Assembly (NCBI RefSeq): GCF_003464165.1
Contig: NZ_QSEK01000001.1
Location: 1 to 64,000 of the forward strand
DNA: 64,000 nt
Reading direction: 5' to 3'
DNA from: Eubacterium sp. AM49-13BH
GTDB taxonomy: Bacteria > Bacillota > Clostridia > Lachnospirales > Lachnospiraceae
The notes beneath the pieces are model-generated. The model was not told the DNA's origin. It saw only the letters and a list, made by a program, of their open reading frames with translations, and searched no databases. This document shows positions 42,763 to 51,701 of this stretch, in pieces (position 1 is the stretch's first letter; every line of letters begins with the position of its first letter). Position numbers and translations under genes: made by a program.

Positions 42763-44501
42763 AAACTTTATCAGCATATATTGGTGAGTATAAAAAAGTT
42801 TCGATAAAAACGCCAATATATATAATTGTTGAAGTGCTTATGGAGATACTTATTCCGTTTGTTACGGCAAGTATTATCGATAAGGGTATTCAGGCGGGAG
42901 ACATGAGCAAGGTGTTGATGTACGGTGGACTTATGCTTGTGCTTGCATTTATAAGTCTATTTGCTGGAATTCAGGCGGGAAAATATTCGGCTTTGGCATC
43001 TACCGGCTTTGCATGTAATTTAAGAGAGGGAATCTATTCGAATATCCAGAATTTCGCATTCTCTAATATAGACAAATACAGCACAGCAGGTCTTATTACC
43101 CGTATGACTACTGATGTTACAAATGTGCAGAATGCATATCAGATGATTCTTAGAATTGCGGTAAGAGCACCACTTATGATGATATGTAGTATGGTTATGT
43201 GTTTTATTATCAATCCTACATTAAGTTTTATATTCTTAGGTGCGCTTATTCTTCTTGGATTTGTACTTTTCTTTATTATATATAAGGTTACTCCAATATT
43301 CACAGAAGGTTTTGCTAAATATGATGATTTAAATGCGAGTGTTCAGGAGAATGTTACAGGAATCAGAGTTGTCAAAGCATTTGTAAGAGAAGACCATGAG
43401 AATAAGAAATTCAGTAAGGCTGCCGGGAATCTTTACAAAATATTTGTTAAGGCGGAATCATGGCTTGCATTCAACAATCCTATTATGATGTTTGTTATAT
43501 ACGGAAGTATTATTGCACTTTCATGGTTTGCAGCACATTTTATTACTGATGGAACTATGACAACGGGTAACCTGACATCAATGTTCAGTTATGTTATGAG
43601 CATGATGATGTCACTTATGATGCTTTCTATGATATTTGTTATGGTTTCGATGAGTGCAGCGAGTGCAAGACGAATTGCTGAGGTTCTTAATGAGAAGGCT
43701 GATATTACTAATCCGGAGAATCCGGTTATGGAAGTATCTGATGGAAGAATTGATTTCAACCATGTGAACTTCACATACAAGAAAGACAGCGACAAGGATG
43801 CTCTTGAAGACATAGATATCCATATAAATGCAGGCGAAACAATTGGTATTATAGGCGGAACGGGTTGCGGAAAGTCAAGCTTCGTTAATCTGATAAGCCG
43901 TCTGTACGATGTTAAGGATGGTTCTGTATGCGTAGGCGGAATTGATGTAAGAGACTACGACCTTGAAACTCTTCGTAATGAGGTTTCAGTTGTTCTTCAG
44001 AAAAATGTGCTTTTCTCAGGAACTATTCTTGATAATTTGAGATGGGGCGATGAAAATGCGTCTGAGGAGGATTGCATAGAAGCCTGCCGTCAGGCCTGTG
44101 CAGATGAATTCATTGAGAGAATGCCTGATAAATACAATACATGGATTGAGCAGGGTGGAAGCAATGTTTCCGGTGGTCAGAGACAGAGACTCTGTATCGC
44201 AAGAGCGCTACTTAAACGCCCTAAGGTTCTTATTCTTGATGATTCAACAAGTGCTGTTGATACAGCCACAGACGCTAAGATTAAGAAAGCATTTGCAACA
44301 AAGATACCAGGAACTACCAAGATTATCGTATCGCAGAGAATTTCAAGTATTCAGGACGCAGACAGAATATTAGTGCTTGAGAATGGCTGTGTGAGTGGTT
44401 TTGATACTCATGAAAATCTTGTTGAGAACAATAAGGTTTACCGCGAAATCTACGAGGTCCAGACACAGGGCGGCGGTGATTTTGACGAGGCAGGAGAATA
44501 G
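42756..44501 (+). CDS. ABC exporter half-transporter with degenerate nucleotide site
   Basis: The 581-aa protein has six membrane helices (~15-310) fused to an ATPase: Walker A GGTGCGKSSFV, signature VSGGQRQRL, Walker B LILDDSTSAVD. The residue after the Walker B Asp is Asp instead of the catalytic Glu, as in the degenerate site of heterodimeric exporters (BmrC, TM287). It most likely pairs with the next gene product to export drugs or lipids. It follows marR by overlap. Confidence 0.88.
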   Translation: MLKTLSAYIGEYKKVSIKTPIYIIVEVLMEILIPFVTASIIDKGIQAGDMSKVLMYGGLMLVLAFISLFAGIQAGKYSALASTGFACNLREGIYSNIQNFAFSNIDKYSTAGLITRMTTDVTNVQNAYQMILRIAVRAPLMMICSMVMCFIINPTLSFIFLGALILLGFVLFFIIYKVTPIFTEGFAKYDDLNASVQENVTGIRVVKAFVREDHENKKFSKAAGNLYKIFVKAESWLAFNNPIMMFVIYGSIIALSWFAAHFITDGTMTTGNLTSMFSYVMSMMMSLMMLSMIFVMVSMSAASARRIAEVLNEKADITNPENPVMEVSDGRIDFNHVNFTYKKDSDKDALEDIDIHINAGETIGIIGGTGCGKSSFVNLISRLYDVKDGSVCVGGIDVRDYDLETLRNEVSVVLQKNVLFSGTILDNLRWGDENASEEDCIEACRQACADEFIERMPDKYNTWIEQGGSNVSGGQRQRLCIARALLKRPKVLILDDSTSAVDTATDAKIKKAFATKIPGTTKIIVSQRISSIQDADRILVLENGCVSGFDTHENLVENNKVYREIYEVQTQGGGDFDEAGE

Positions 44502-44511
44502 GAGGCAGCAT

Positions 44512-46410
44512 ATGGATAAGAATATTGATATGAAGAATAAGAAGAATAAAGAAAATCCACTTCCTCTTATGAAGAGGCTACTTGGATATATTTTAAAGAA
44601 TTACAAGTTTTCGTGTATAGCAGTGCTTGTGTGCATTCTTGTTTCAGCGCTTACAACACTGATAGCAACGCTGTTTATCCAGAAGCTTATTGACAGTTAT
44701 ATTATTCCGCTGACACAGTCAGCAGTACATGATTATGCACCGCTTGCAGGCGCACTTATCAAGCTCGCTGCAGTTCTTATGGTCGGTGTATTATGTTCAT
44801 ATTGCTACAACAGAATTATGGTAAATGTTGGTCAGGGAACTTTAAAGAAGTTGAGATTAGAGCTGTTTGCCAATATGGAGTCACTTCCTATTAAGTATTT
44901 TGATACTCATGCACACGGCGATATCATGTCAGTATATACTAACGATATCGACACATTAAGACAGCTTATAAGTCAGAGTATACCTCAGGTTATCAATTCA
45001 TGCATTACACTTGTATCTACATTTGTAAGTATGATTGTGCTTGATATTCCGCTTACAATCGTATCGGTTGTGATGGTTGTTATTATGCTTTATGTAACTT
45101 CTAAGCTGAGTGCACTTTCTGGAAAATATTTCGTTGAGCAGCAGAAGGATATCGGTAAGGTTAATGCTTATATCGAGGAAATGATGGAAGGACAGAAGGT
45201 TGTCAAGGTGTTCTGCCACGAGGATAAAAGTATTGAGCAGTTTAAGGAGATTAACAACAGGCTTCGTGAGAGTGCAAACAATGCGAACAAGGTTGCTAAT
45301 ATCACAATGCCTGTTAATGGTAATATAGGTAATATCAGCTATGTATTATGTGCAATAGTTGGTGGTATTCTTGCTCTGAGTGATTTTTCAGGACTTACAA
45401 TTGGTACACTTGTTGCTTTCTTAAGTTTAAATAAGAGCTTTACACAGCCTGTAACCCAGATAAGCCAGCAGGTGAGCAGTATCGTTATGGCGATGGCTGG
45501 TGCCGGAAGAGTATTTGAGTTATGTGATGAGAAGCCGGAGGTTGACGAAGGTTTCGTTGAGCTTGTAAATGTAAGATACAACAAGAACAATGAGCTTATT
45601 GAGACTAAAGAAAATACTGAGATGTGGGCATGGAAGAAGCCTGCAAAGGACGGCAGTAGTGCAGAGTACACAAGACTTGCTGGTGATGTAACATTTGACG
45701 GAGTTGACTTTGGCTATAATCCGGACAAAATGGTACTTCACGATATTAAAATGTATGCTACACCGGGACAGAAGATTGCATTTGTCGGAAGTACCGGAGC
45801 AGGAAAAACTACAATTACTAATCTTATCAACAGGTTCTATGATATTCAGGATGGTAAGATAAGATATGATGGAATTAACATCAACAATATTAAGAAAAAT
45901 GATTTAAGACGAAGCCTTGGTATCGTTCTTCAGGATACTAACCTCTTTACGGGTACAATTATGGATAATATCAGATACGGAAGGCTTGAGGCGAGTGATG
46001 AGGAATGCATCGCAGCAGCAAGACTTGCCAATGCAGATGGATTCATCAAGAGACTTCCGGATGGCTATAATACTGTGCTTCATGGCGGAGGTGCTAATTT
46101 AAGCCAGGGACAGAGACAGCTTCTTGCAATTGCAAGAGCAGCGGTAGCAGACCCACCTGTACTTATTCTTGATGAAGCTACTTCATCTATTGATACAAGA
46201 ACAGAGCGACTTGTTCAGAAGGGTATGGATGCGCTTATGTCAGGAAGAACATCATTTGTTATTGCACACAGACTTTCTACAGTCCGCAATGCAGACTGTA
46301 TTATGGTTATGGAACAGGGAAGAATTATCGAGCGTGGAACGCACGACCAGCTCATGGAAGAGAAGGGCAGATATTATCAGTTGTATACTGGTAAGAGTAT
46401 ATCAGCGTAG
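44512..46410 (+). CDS. ABC exporter half-transporter with canonical nucleotide site
   Basis: The 632-aa partner has an N-terminal basic stretch, six membrane helices (~20-330) and an ATPase with Walker A GSTGAGKTTI, signature LSQGQRQLL and Walker B LILDEATSSID carrying the catalytic Glu. The region between them contains an insertion (~375-410, KENTEMWAWKKPAKDGS) as seen in BmrD/TM288-like subunits. The signature has SQGQ rather than SGGQ, another usual asymmetry. GGAGG supports ATG 44512; the frame extends upstream inside the partner gene. Confidence 0.9.
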   Translation: MDKNIDMKNKKNKENPLPLMKRLLGYILKNYKFSCIAVLVCILVSALTTLIATLFIQKLIDSYIIPLTQSAVHDYAPLAGALIKLAAVLMVGVLCSYCYNRIMVNVGQGTLKKLRLELFANMESLPIKYFDTHAHGDIMSVYTNDIDTLRQLISQSIPQVINSCITLVSTFVSMIVLDIPLTIVSVVMVVIMLYVTSKLSALSGKYFVEQQKDIGKVNAYIEEMMEGQKVVKVFCHEDKSIEQFKEINNRLRESANNANKVANITMPVNGNIGNISYVLCAIVGGILALSDFSGLTIGTLVAFLSLNKSFTQPVTQISQQVSSIVMAMAGAGRVFELCDEKPEVDEGFVELVNVRYNKNNELIETKENTEMWAWKKPAKDGSSAEYTRLAGDVTFDGVDFGYNPDKMVLHDIKMYATPGQKIAFVGSTGAGKTTITNLINRFYDIQDGKIRYDGININNIKKNDLRRSLGIVLQDTNLFTGTIMDNIRYGRLEASDEECIAAARLANADGFIKRLPDGYNTVLHGGGANLSQGQRQLLAIARAAVADPPVLILDEATSSIDTRTERLVQKGMDALMSGRTSFVIAHRLSTVRNADCIMVMEQGRIIERGTHDQLMEEKGRYYQLYTGKSISA

Positions 46411-46420
46411 AGACAGAAAC

Positions 46421-46457
46421 AAAAAAGCAGGTGAGGAAATTCCCTACCTGCTTTTTA
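46421..46457. terminator. Bidirectional terminator between the ABC operon and PFK
   Basis: AAAAAGCAGGT / ACCTGCTTTTT with additional GAGG-CCCT region in the loop, between convergent genes. Confidence 0.88.
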
Positions 46458-46476
46458 TTATGTAATAAAATTATTA

Positions 46477-47700
46477 TTATGCATTAATATTAAGATGTCT
46501 TGGAAGACCGTCTACCATGATTGGTGAAAGCTCAGCCTGGATAAGTGGTCTGATGTAGTGGATGAGGTCGTCTGTTACGAAGTCATCATCTGTAATCCAC
46601 TCAAGAGGAACTTTCTTCTCGATGTTAGCAATCTGGTGAACATCATTAGTCTCTGTGATGCACATATATGGATCATCAGAAACTCTCTTAAGAACAACAA
46701 CCTTACCTGTCTCGCCTTCAAATGCAGCCTTAACAGCAGCACCACCAACGTTGTATGCTTCTGTGATATCTGTACGGCTTGTCATATGAGCTGCACAACG
46801 CTGAAGTGTTGAAAGTTCGATAGCACGAGTCTTGATGCCAAGTTCAGCACCAATCTTGTTAGCAAGGAATTTAGCTGAACCAGCAAGCTGCTTGTGGCCA
46901 AATGCATCTACGAATTCTACATGTTCTGAAAGCTCGAATACATATCTTCCGTCAGCAACCTTAATACCTTCCGAAACAGCAATAACCATTGAACGGCCCT
47001 TAGCTGCAATTTCTTTAACTCTTGCCATGAAATGGTCGATATCAAATACTTTCTCTGGAAGGTAGATAAGGTCTACACCTTCGCAGTCATCACTCTTTGC
47101 AAGAGCAGCAGCGGCTGTAAGCCATCCGGCGTTACGTCCCATAATCTCTACAATAGTAACTGTAGGATAATCATATACAAGACCATCTCTGATGATTTCC
47201 TTCATAGTAGCTGCAATAAACTTGGCAGCTGAACCAAATCCTGGTGTGTGGTCTGTAACAGCTAAGTCATTATCAATAGTCTTAGGTACGCCCATAAACT
47301 TAATGTCACTTCCAGTAACAATTGCGTAATCAGATAACTTCTTGATAGTATCCATTGAGTCGTTACCACCAATATAGAAGAAATACTTGATATCAAGATC
47401 GTTAAGAATCTTGAAAATCTTGTCAAATGTTTCTCTGTCTTCGCTTATCTCAGGAAGCTTGTATCTGCATGAACCAAGATAAGATGAAGGTGTTCTCTTT
47501 AATAAATCAATATCCATTGTTGAGTTAATCTTCTCTGAAAGGTCAACATACTGACCATCAAGAAGTCCCTTAATACCGTGGAGCATACCATAAACTTTCT
47601 TAGCTCCTCTGTCTATGGCTGTCTTATATACCCCAGCAAGACTTGAGTTGATAACAGAAGTAGGTCCTCCTGACTGTCCAACTATAACATTACCATCCAT
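46477..47700 (-). CDS. 6-phosphofructokinase, pyrophosphate-dependent type
   Basis: The 407-aa enzyme phosphorylates fructose 6-phosphate. GQSGGPTSVINSS, YIGGNDSMDT, GVPKTIDNDLAVTDHTPGFGSAAK and MGRNAGWLTAA are present. The Lys of PKTIDND and Asn/Asp in the GGND position (instead of GGDGS) indicate PPi as phosphoryl donor, as known for this family; the exact donor should be tested. It is intact, unlike the paralogue at 40938-42166, and likely supplies glycolytic PFK activity. GAGGAGAATATAAT precedes ATG. Confidence 0.9.
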   Translation of the reverse strand: MDGNVIVGQSGGPTSVINSSLAGVYKTAIDRGAKKVYGMLHGIKGLLDGQYVDLSEKINSTMDIDLLKRTPSSYLGSCRYKLPEISEDRETFDKIFKILNDLDIKYFFYIGGNDSMDTIKKLSDYAIVTGSDIKFMGVPKTIDNDLAVTDHTPGFGSAAKFIAATMKEIIRDGLVYDYPTVTIVEIMGRNAGWLTAAAALAKSDDCEGVDLIYLPEKVFDIDHFMARVKEIAAKGRSMVIAVSEGIKVADGRYVFELSEHVEFVDAFGHKQLAGSAKFLANKIGAELGIKTRAIELSTLQRCAAHMTSRTDITEAYNVGGAAVKAAFEGETGKVVVLKRVSDDPYMCITETNDVHQIANIEKKVPLEWITDDDFVTDDLIHYIRPLIQAELSPIMVDGLPRHLNINA

Positions 47701-47920
47701 ATTATATTCTCCTCCGAATCATATTTCTGCATAAAAATGCAAGTGATTATGTGCATAGTTTAGCACAATTTCTATAATCATACAACTTAAATGTTGAATA
47801 TATTAATAATTATATTTATGCAAATGTACAGGCATTTATGATATAATCGTTTCCGGGTGTTTTTAATGCCGTATACACAAGTAGACGTGTCTGTGTGGGC
47901 AGGCAGGAATGGAGAACTAT
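47701..47920. promoter_or_regulatory. Divergent promoter region of PFK and the HD gene
   Basis: This 220-base region is AT-rich on the PFK side and has a TATAAT near 47840 for the rightward transcript. The stretch GTATACACAAGTAGACGTGT near 47871 is somewhat repetitive, but I recognise no operator. Confidence 0.35.
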
Positions 47921-48568
47921 ATGTCGGTAAAGATTAATTCTTACAAAGGAAGAAGCATTAGACCAGTGTACAAGGCGAGAATTAAGAAGGATGAATATTC
48001 TAATGCGATAGACAGGATATGTAATAGATATAAGTTAGGACACATTAAGCAGAATGAGTCTGGCAGGGAATATAAGAACAGGATGAATAAGCTGTTTTCA
48101 GATGATGTAATACAGAGTATGAAGAAATATTCGCACCATGGACGGACCAGCCTTTTCGGGCACAGCATACATGTTTCTTATTATAATTATCTTGTGTGTA
48201 AGAAATTACATCTTGATGAGAGGGCAGGAGCTAAGGCAGGACTTTTACATGATTTGTTCCTGTATGACTGGCACAAGTATTCGCCAGAGAAGGGTGAGAG
48301 ACTTCATGGTTTTGAGCATCCTACAAAGGCCCTTAAGAATGCAGGAAAGTATTTTGATATAACAGAAAAAGAGGGAGACATGATTGCAAAGCATATGTTT
48401 CCATTGACAGTTACACCACCTAAATATAAAGAAACATTTGTTATTGTACTTGTAGATAAATTCTGCAGCTTTAATGAGGTGCTGGATGATTTCATACACA
48501 GAAAGTTCTGTGGGGCAAAGGATACAAGAATTAAATGGTTTGGTGCAGGTAAGGGAGAGAAGCGATGA
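47921..48568 (+). CDS. HD-domain hydrolase
   Basis: The ~215-aa protein has the HD superfamily metal motif in the order HSIHVSYY, GLLHDLFLYD, then FEHPTKALKNA and IAKHMFPLT, giving H...HD...H...H ligands of a phosphohydrolase. The substrate is unknown; small HD proteins of Clostridia often act on nucleotides. GGAG (47911-47914) is six bases before ATG 47921; an in-frame ATG at 47909 is possible. It overlaps the NUDIX gene by ATGA. Confidence 0.75.
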   Translation: MSVKINSYKGRSIRPVYKARIKKDEYSNAIDRICNRYKLGHIKQNESGREYKNRMNKLFSDDVIQSMKKYSHHGRTSLFGHSIHVSYYNYLVCKKLHLDERAGAKAGLLHDLFLYDWHKYSPEKGERLHGFEHPTKALKNAGKYFDITEKEGDMIAKHMFPLTVTPPKYKETFVIVLVDKFCSFNEVLDDFIHRKFCGAKDTRIKWFGAGKGEKR

Positions 48569-49257
48569 AATATTTAAGTGAAGAGCAGAATAAATGCTTT
48601 GTGGGAACGGGAGAACTTAATAAAGCTGGTGATAGTCTGGCTGTTTTTCTTGACAAATACGACCCTGATAAATATCAGAATCCATGCAACACTGTGGATA
48701 CGCTTGTATTTACAAAGGAAGATTCACAGGTTAAGAGGATTCTTCTTATAAAAAGAGGCAATCATCCATGTATTGGATTGTGGGCGTGTCCGGGAGGCTT
48801 TGTTGAGTTTAAAGAGAATCTATATGATGCGGCTTTAAGAGAGCTTCAGGAGGAAACTGGTCTGCATGATATTGAAGCAGAACAGCTTAAATCATATGGC
48901 GATTATGACCGTGACCCAAGAACAAGGATTATTACAACAGCATTTGTTGCATTGATAGATGAAGGCAGCCAGAAAGCACAGGCTGGTGATGACGCAAGAG
49001 AGGCCGGATGGTTTGATATATCAGATGAGCTGGTTAATAAGACGGAGGATAAGTCACTTGTTAAGGAAGAATGGCTGTGCAGGCTGTCCAATGCAGATAA
49101 GAATATTAATATCTGTGCAAGAGTGGGAGTTACCTATAGAAGAGGTATTCTTAAGAACCGCACATATAAGGTTGTTGACGGCGATGGGCTGGCAGCAGAC
49201 CATGCGGCTATTATACTGGAAGGATATCATCATGTTAAGGAGGCACTTAACGCATGA
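48565..49257 (+). CDS. NUDIX hydrolase
   Basis: The 230-aa protein contains a full Nudix box (GGFVEFKENLYDAALRELQEETG, residues ~72-94), with the REL..EE metal-binding residues. The N-terminal region and the C-terminal ~90 residues resemble the NrtR-like/ADP-ribose pyrophosphatase class, without a visible DNA-binding wing, so regulator or enzyme cannot be separated. It overlaps its neighbours on both sides as ATGA, so the three genes form one translational unit. Confidence 0.82.
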   Translation: MKYLSEEQNKCFVGTGELNKAGDSLAVFLDKYDPDKYQNPCNTVDTLVFTKEDSQVKRILLIKRGNHPCIGLWACPGGFVEFKENLYDAALRELQEETGLHDIEAEQLKSYGDYDRDPRTRIITTAFVALIDEGSQKAQAGDDAREAGWFDISDELVNKTEDKSLVKEEWLCRLSNADKNINICARVGVTYRRGILKNRTYKVVDGDGLAADHAAIILEGYHHVKEALNA

Positions 49258-49876
49258 GCGAGAAGATAAAGAAGAACGAGAAAGCTAAGAAGCAGACATG
49301 GAGGGCTGGCAATATGCTCTATCCTGTGCCGGCTGTTATGGTAGCTGTGCAAGAAAAGGAGAGAAGCCTAATATTATCACGGTTGCATGGGCAGGAACTG
49401 TATGCTCTGATCCGGCGATGGTTTCGATATCTGTAAGAAAAGAACGCTACAGCCATGACATTATTAAGGAAACAGGAGAATTCGTTATTAATCTTACAAC
49501 AAGAAAGCTTGCGAGAGCCACTGATTATTGTGGAGTAAAATCTGGCAGGGACGTTGACAAATTTGCAGATATGCATCTTACAGCAGCACCGTCAGTTAAG
49601 ATTGAAGCTCCAGCAATTGCAGAAAGCCCTGTCAATATCGAATGTAAGGTTAAGCAGGTGTTAGAGCTTGGAAGCCACGATATGTTTATAGCAGAGGTTA
49701 TGGCTGTAAATGTAGATGAAAGCCTGTTAGATGAGAAGGGAACACTGCATTTGTCAGATGCAGACCTTATTGCATATTCGCATGGAAGATATTATGGACT
49801 TGGTGATTTCATAGGTAAGTTCGGATATTCTGTGCAGAAGCCTTCTAAGTCAAAATCTTCCAGAAAGAAAAAATAG
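49254..49876 (+). pseudogene. Flavin reductase-like FMN-binding protein, frameshifted
   Basis: The first frame (from ATG 49254) reads KKQTWRAGNMLYPVPAVMV and then leaves the family. From 49343 the other frame continues SCARKGEKPNIITVAWAGTVCSDPAMVSISVRKERYSH to the normal end at 49876. The family pattern PxxxVMVSC shows that one base, probably an A in GTAAGC, is missing around 49341-49344. Members bind FMN and reduce flavin or act in electron transfer. The ATGA overlap with the NUDIX gene suggests the gene is otherwise functional, so a sequence error is a serious possibility. An internal ATG at 49298 is not a plausible true start. Confidence 0.85.
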
Positions 49877-49910
49877 GGTTTACAAACCAAATATCATATG
49901 TTAGTATAAA

Positions 49911-49938
49911 TGTTACGAAATTGTTACAAAGATATTAC
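49911..49938 (+). promoter_or_regulatory. Triple WalR-like box before the M23 peptidase gene
   Basis: TGTTAC-n5-TGTTAC-n5-TATTAC at 49911-49916, 49922-49927 and 49933-49938: three half-sites with exact 11-base period. This agrees with the WalR consensus TGTWAH-n5-TGTWAH known from Bacillus and Staphylococcus cell wall genes. A TATATT stands about 12 bases downstream as a -10. Binding by WalR, or by the response regulator at 54.7 kb, is inferred. Confidence 0.6.
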
Positions 49939-49979
49939 AAGAAGATGACTATATATTAACACAATATTTGGAGGACATT

Positions 49980-51512
49980 ATGGAACGCTTGTCAAGATAT
50001 GGCAGACGAATGAGAATAACACTCATTAAGACAATGACGGTTGCCTGTTTTGTATGTATTATTGCTATTCCATTTTTATCAAAGAATTTATTAAAGACGG
50101 AAGCTAATTATTACAGTATTACAATTAATGGAATCAAGGTTGGAGCAGCTAATACGGAAGAAGAAGTTATTGTTGCTCTGGCATCAGCAAGGCAGGAGCT
50201 GAGTGCACAGTATGAAGAAATCGTGTACATGGATCCTGATATAGAGATTGCCAAAGAGAATAAAACAGTTGCACAGAGAATGAGTGTGGACGAGCTGTCT
50301 GGTGCAATATACAGTTACATGTTTGATAATGTTATGGATGTTGATTTCCATATGAATTATACAGTAAGACTTGGTGATTTCGTTGTAACATTGGAATCGA
50401 AGGATGCAGTTGTTTCTTTATTTGAGAAGCTTATTGCCAAATATGATCCCAACAATGCTTTTACAGTATCACTTGATACAGTTGATGCAGCGACAGGTAC
50501 TTATGGAATAAGTGTAAATGAAAAGGCCACAGAAACTACAGCAGCAGAGATTGTATCCTCAGCAATTAGTGGTACAGCGATTTCGCAAGACGGAGAGACA
50601 GTGGTTAATGGAGATGGTCTTACTGGAATTGGATTTGATGTTGACGTAGTTGTTGTGGAAGTTCCTACGGATAATGCAACTGTAACATCAGTAAATGACG
50701 CTTATGAGAGCATTACTAAAGAACATGAAGAAAAGACAGTATATACAGTTGAAGCTGGAGATACATTATCTGTTATTGCACAGAATAATGGACTTACAAT
50801 GTCACAGCTTCTTGAGCTTAATTCTAATCTTACAGAGGACAGTATAATTGCACCTGGCGATTCAATAGTTATTACTGTTCCTAAATCAGAGTTAGCAGTT
50901 ATTACAACTTATCAGATGACTTATGAAGAAGATTATGAAGCAGAGCCTAATTATGAGGATGACAACACTAATTACAGAGGAACTAATACAGTTATTTCTG
51001 AAGGAACCGTTGGTCACAGATCTGTTATAGCAGAAGTTACCTATGCTAATGGTAATGAAACAGGCAGAACATATGTTAAGGAGACTATTATTAAAGAATC
51101 CGTTCCGAAGACTATTGCAGTCGGAACACTAACACCTCCAACATATTTAAGACCGATATCAGGAGGAACATTATCATCTGAATTTGGTTACAGATGGGGA
51201 AGTTTCCACAAGGGTGTTGACTGGTATGTTCCGCAGGGTACAACAGTTACAGCAGCAGCAGCAGGAACTGTAACAAGAGCAGGATGGTTTGCTGATTATG
51301 GATATTGTGTAGATATAACACACAGTAACGGAACAATGACAAGATATGCTCATCTTAGTTCTATAAATGTAAGAGTTGGACAGAGTGTATCACAGGGGCA
51401 GGCTATTGCAGCATCAGGTAATACAGGCTACAGTACCGGACCACATCTTCATTTTGAAATATGGGTTGGAGGAACTGCTGTGAATCCGCTGAATTACGTT
51501 AATAAGAATTAA
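49980..51512 (+). CDS. Cell wall M23 endopeptidase with LysM and G5 domains
   Basis: The 510-aa protein has an N-terminal membrane anchor/signal (~14-36), an N-terminal helical region (~45-240), a LysM motif (YTVEAGDTLSVIAQNNG, ~255-300), a G5 domain (~315-385) and a C-terminal LytM/M23 domain (~395-505). The zinc ligands are intact: HKGVDW and HLHFEIW. It hydrolyses peptidoglycan cross-bridges at the outer face of the membrane. TTG 49968 lies inside GGAGG; ATG 49980 is the start. Confidence 0.92.
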   Translation: MERLSRYGRRMRITLIKTMTVACFVCIIAIPFLSKNLLKTEANYYSITINGIKVGAANTEEEVIVALASARQELSAQYEEIVYMDPDIEIAKENKTVAQRMSVDELSGAIYSYMFDNVMDVDFHMNYTVRLGDFVVTLESKDAVVSLFEKLIAKYDPNNAFTVSLDTVDAATGTYGISVNEKATETTAAEIVSSAISGTAISQDGETVVNGDGLTGIGFDVDVVVVEVPTDNATVTSVNDAYESITKEHEEKTVYTVEAGDTLSVIAQNNGLTMSQLLELNSNLTEDSIIAPGDSIVITVPKSELAVITTYQMTYEEDYEAEPNYEDDNTNYRGTNTVISEGTVGHRSVIAEVTYANGNETGRTYVKETIIKESVPKTIAVGTLTPPTYLRPISGGTLSSEFGYRWGSFHKGVDWYVPQGTTVTAAAAGTVTRAGWFADYGYCVDITHSNGTMTRYAHLSSINVRVGQSVSQGQAIAASGNTGYSTGPHLHFEIWVGGTAVNPLNYVNKN

Positions 51513-51523
51513 TAAATATTGAA

Positions 51524-51556
51524 TAGGCTGCCCTGTTAAGGACAGCCTTTATTATG
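51524..51556 (+). terminator. Terminator after the M23 peptidase gene
   Basis: AGGCTGCCC / GGACAGCCT with one mismatch, followed by TTATTATG. Moderate strength. Confidence 0.7.
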
Positions 51557-51638
51557 TAACTAAATGCATTTTAAATGCATATAATAAAATAAGGGTGAAA
51601 TTGCCATATTTTTTATAAATGTATTTTCGGAGAAAATC

Positions 51639-51666
51639 TTTACAAATCAAAGTTCTGTGATATACT
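51639..51666 (+). promoter_or_regulatory. Promoter of murA
   Basis: TTTACA at 51639-51644 and TATACT at 51661-51666 with a 16-base spacer lie about 35 bases before the start codon. Confidence 0.55.
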
Positions 51667-51701
51667 TTATAAGATGTGACTATTATGTTTAGAGGTGCTA
51701 T

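Noticed and set aside
49298..49876. Separate flavin reductase gene starting at the internal ATG
   Set aside because: The first ~15 residues of that frame (MEGWQYALSCAGCYG) do not fit the family, while the other frame gives the family N-terminus; this is one gene with a frameshift.
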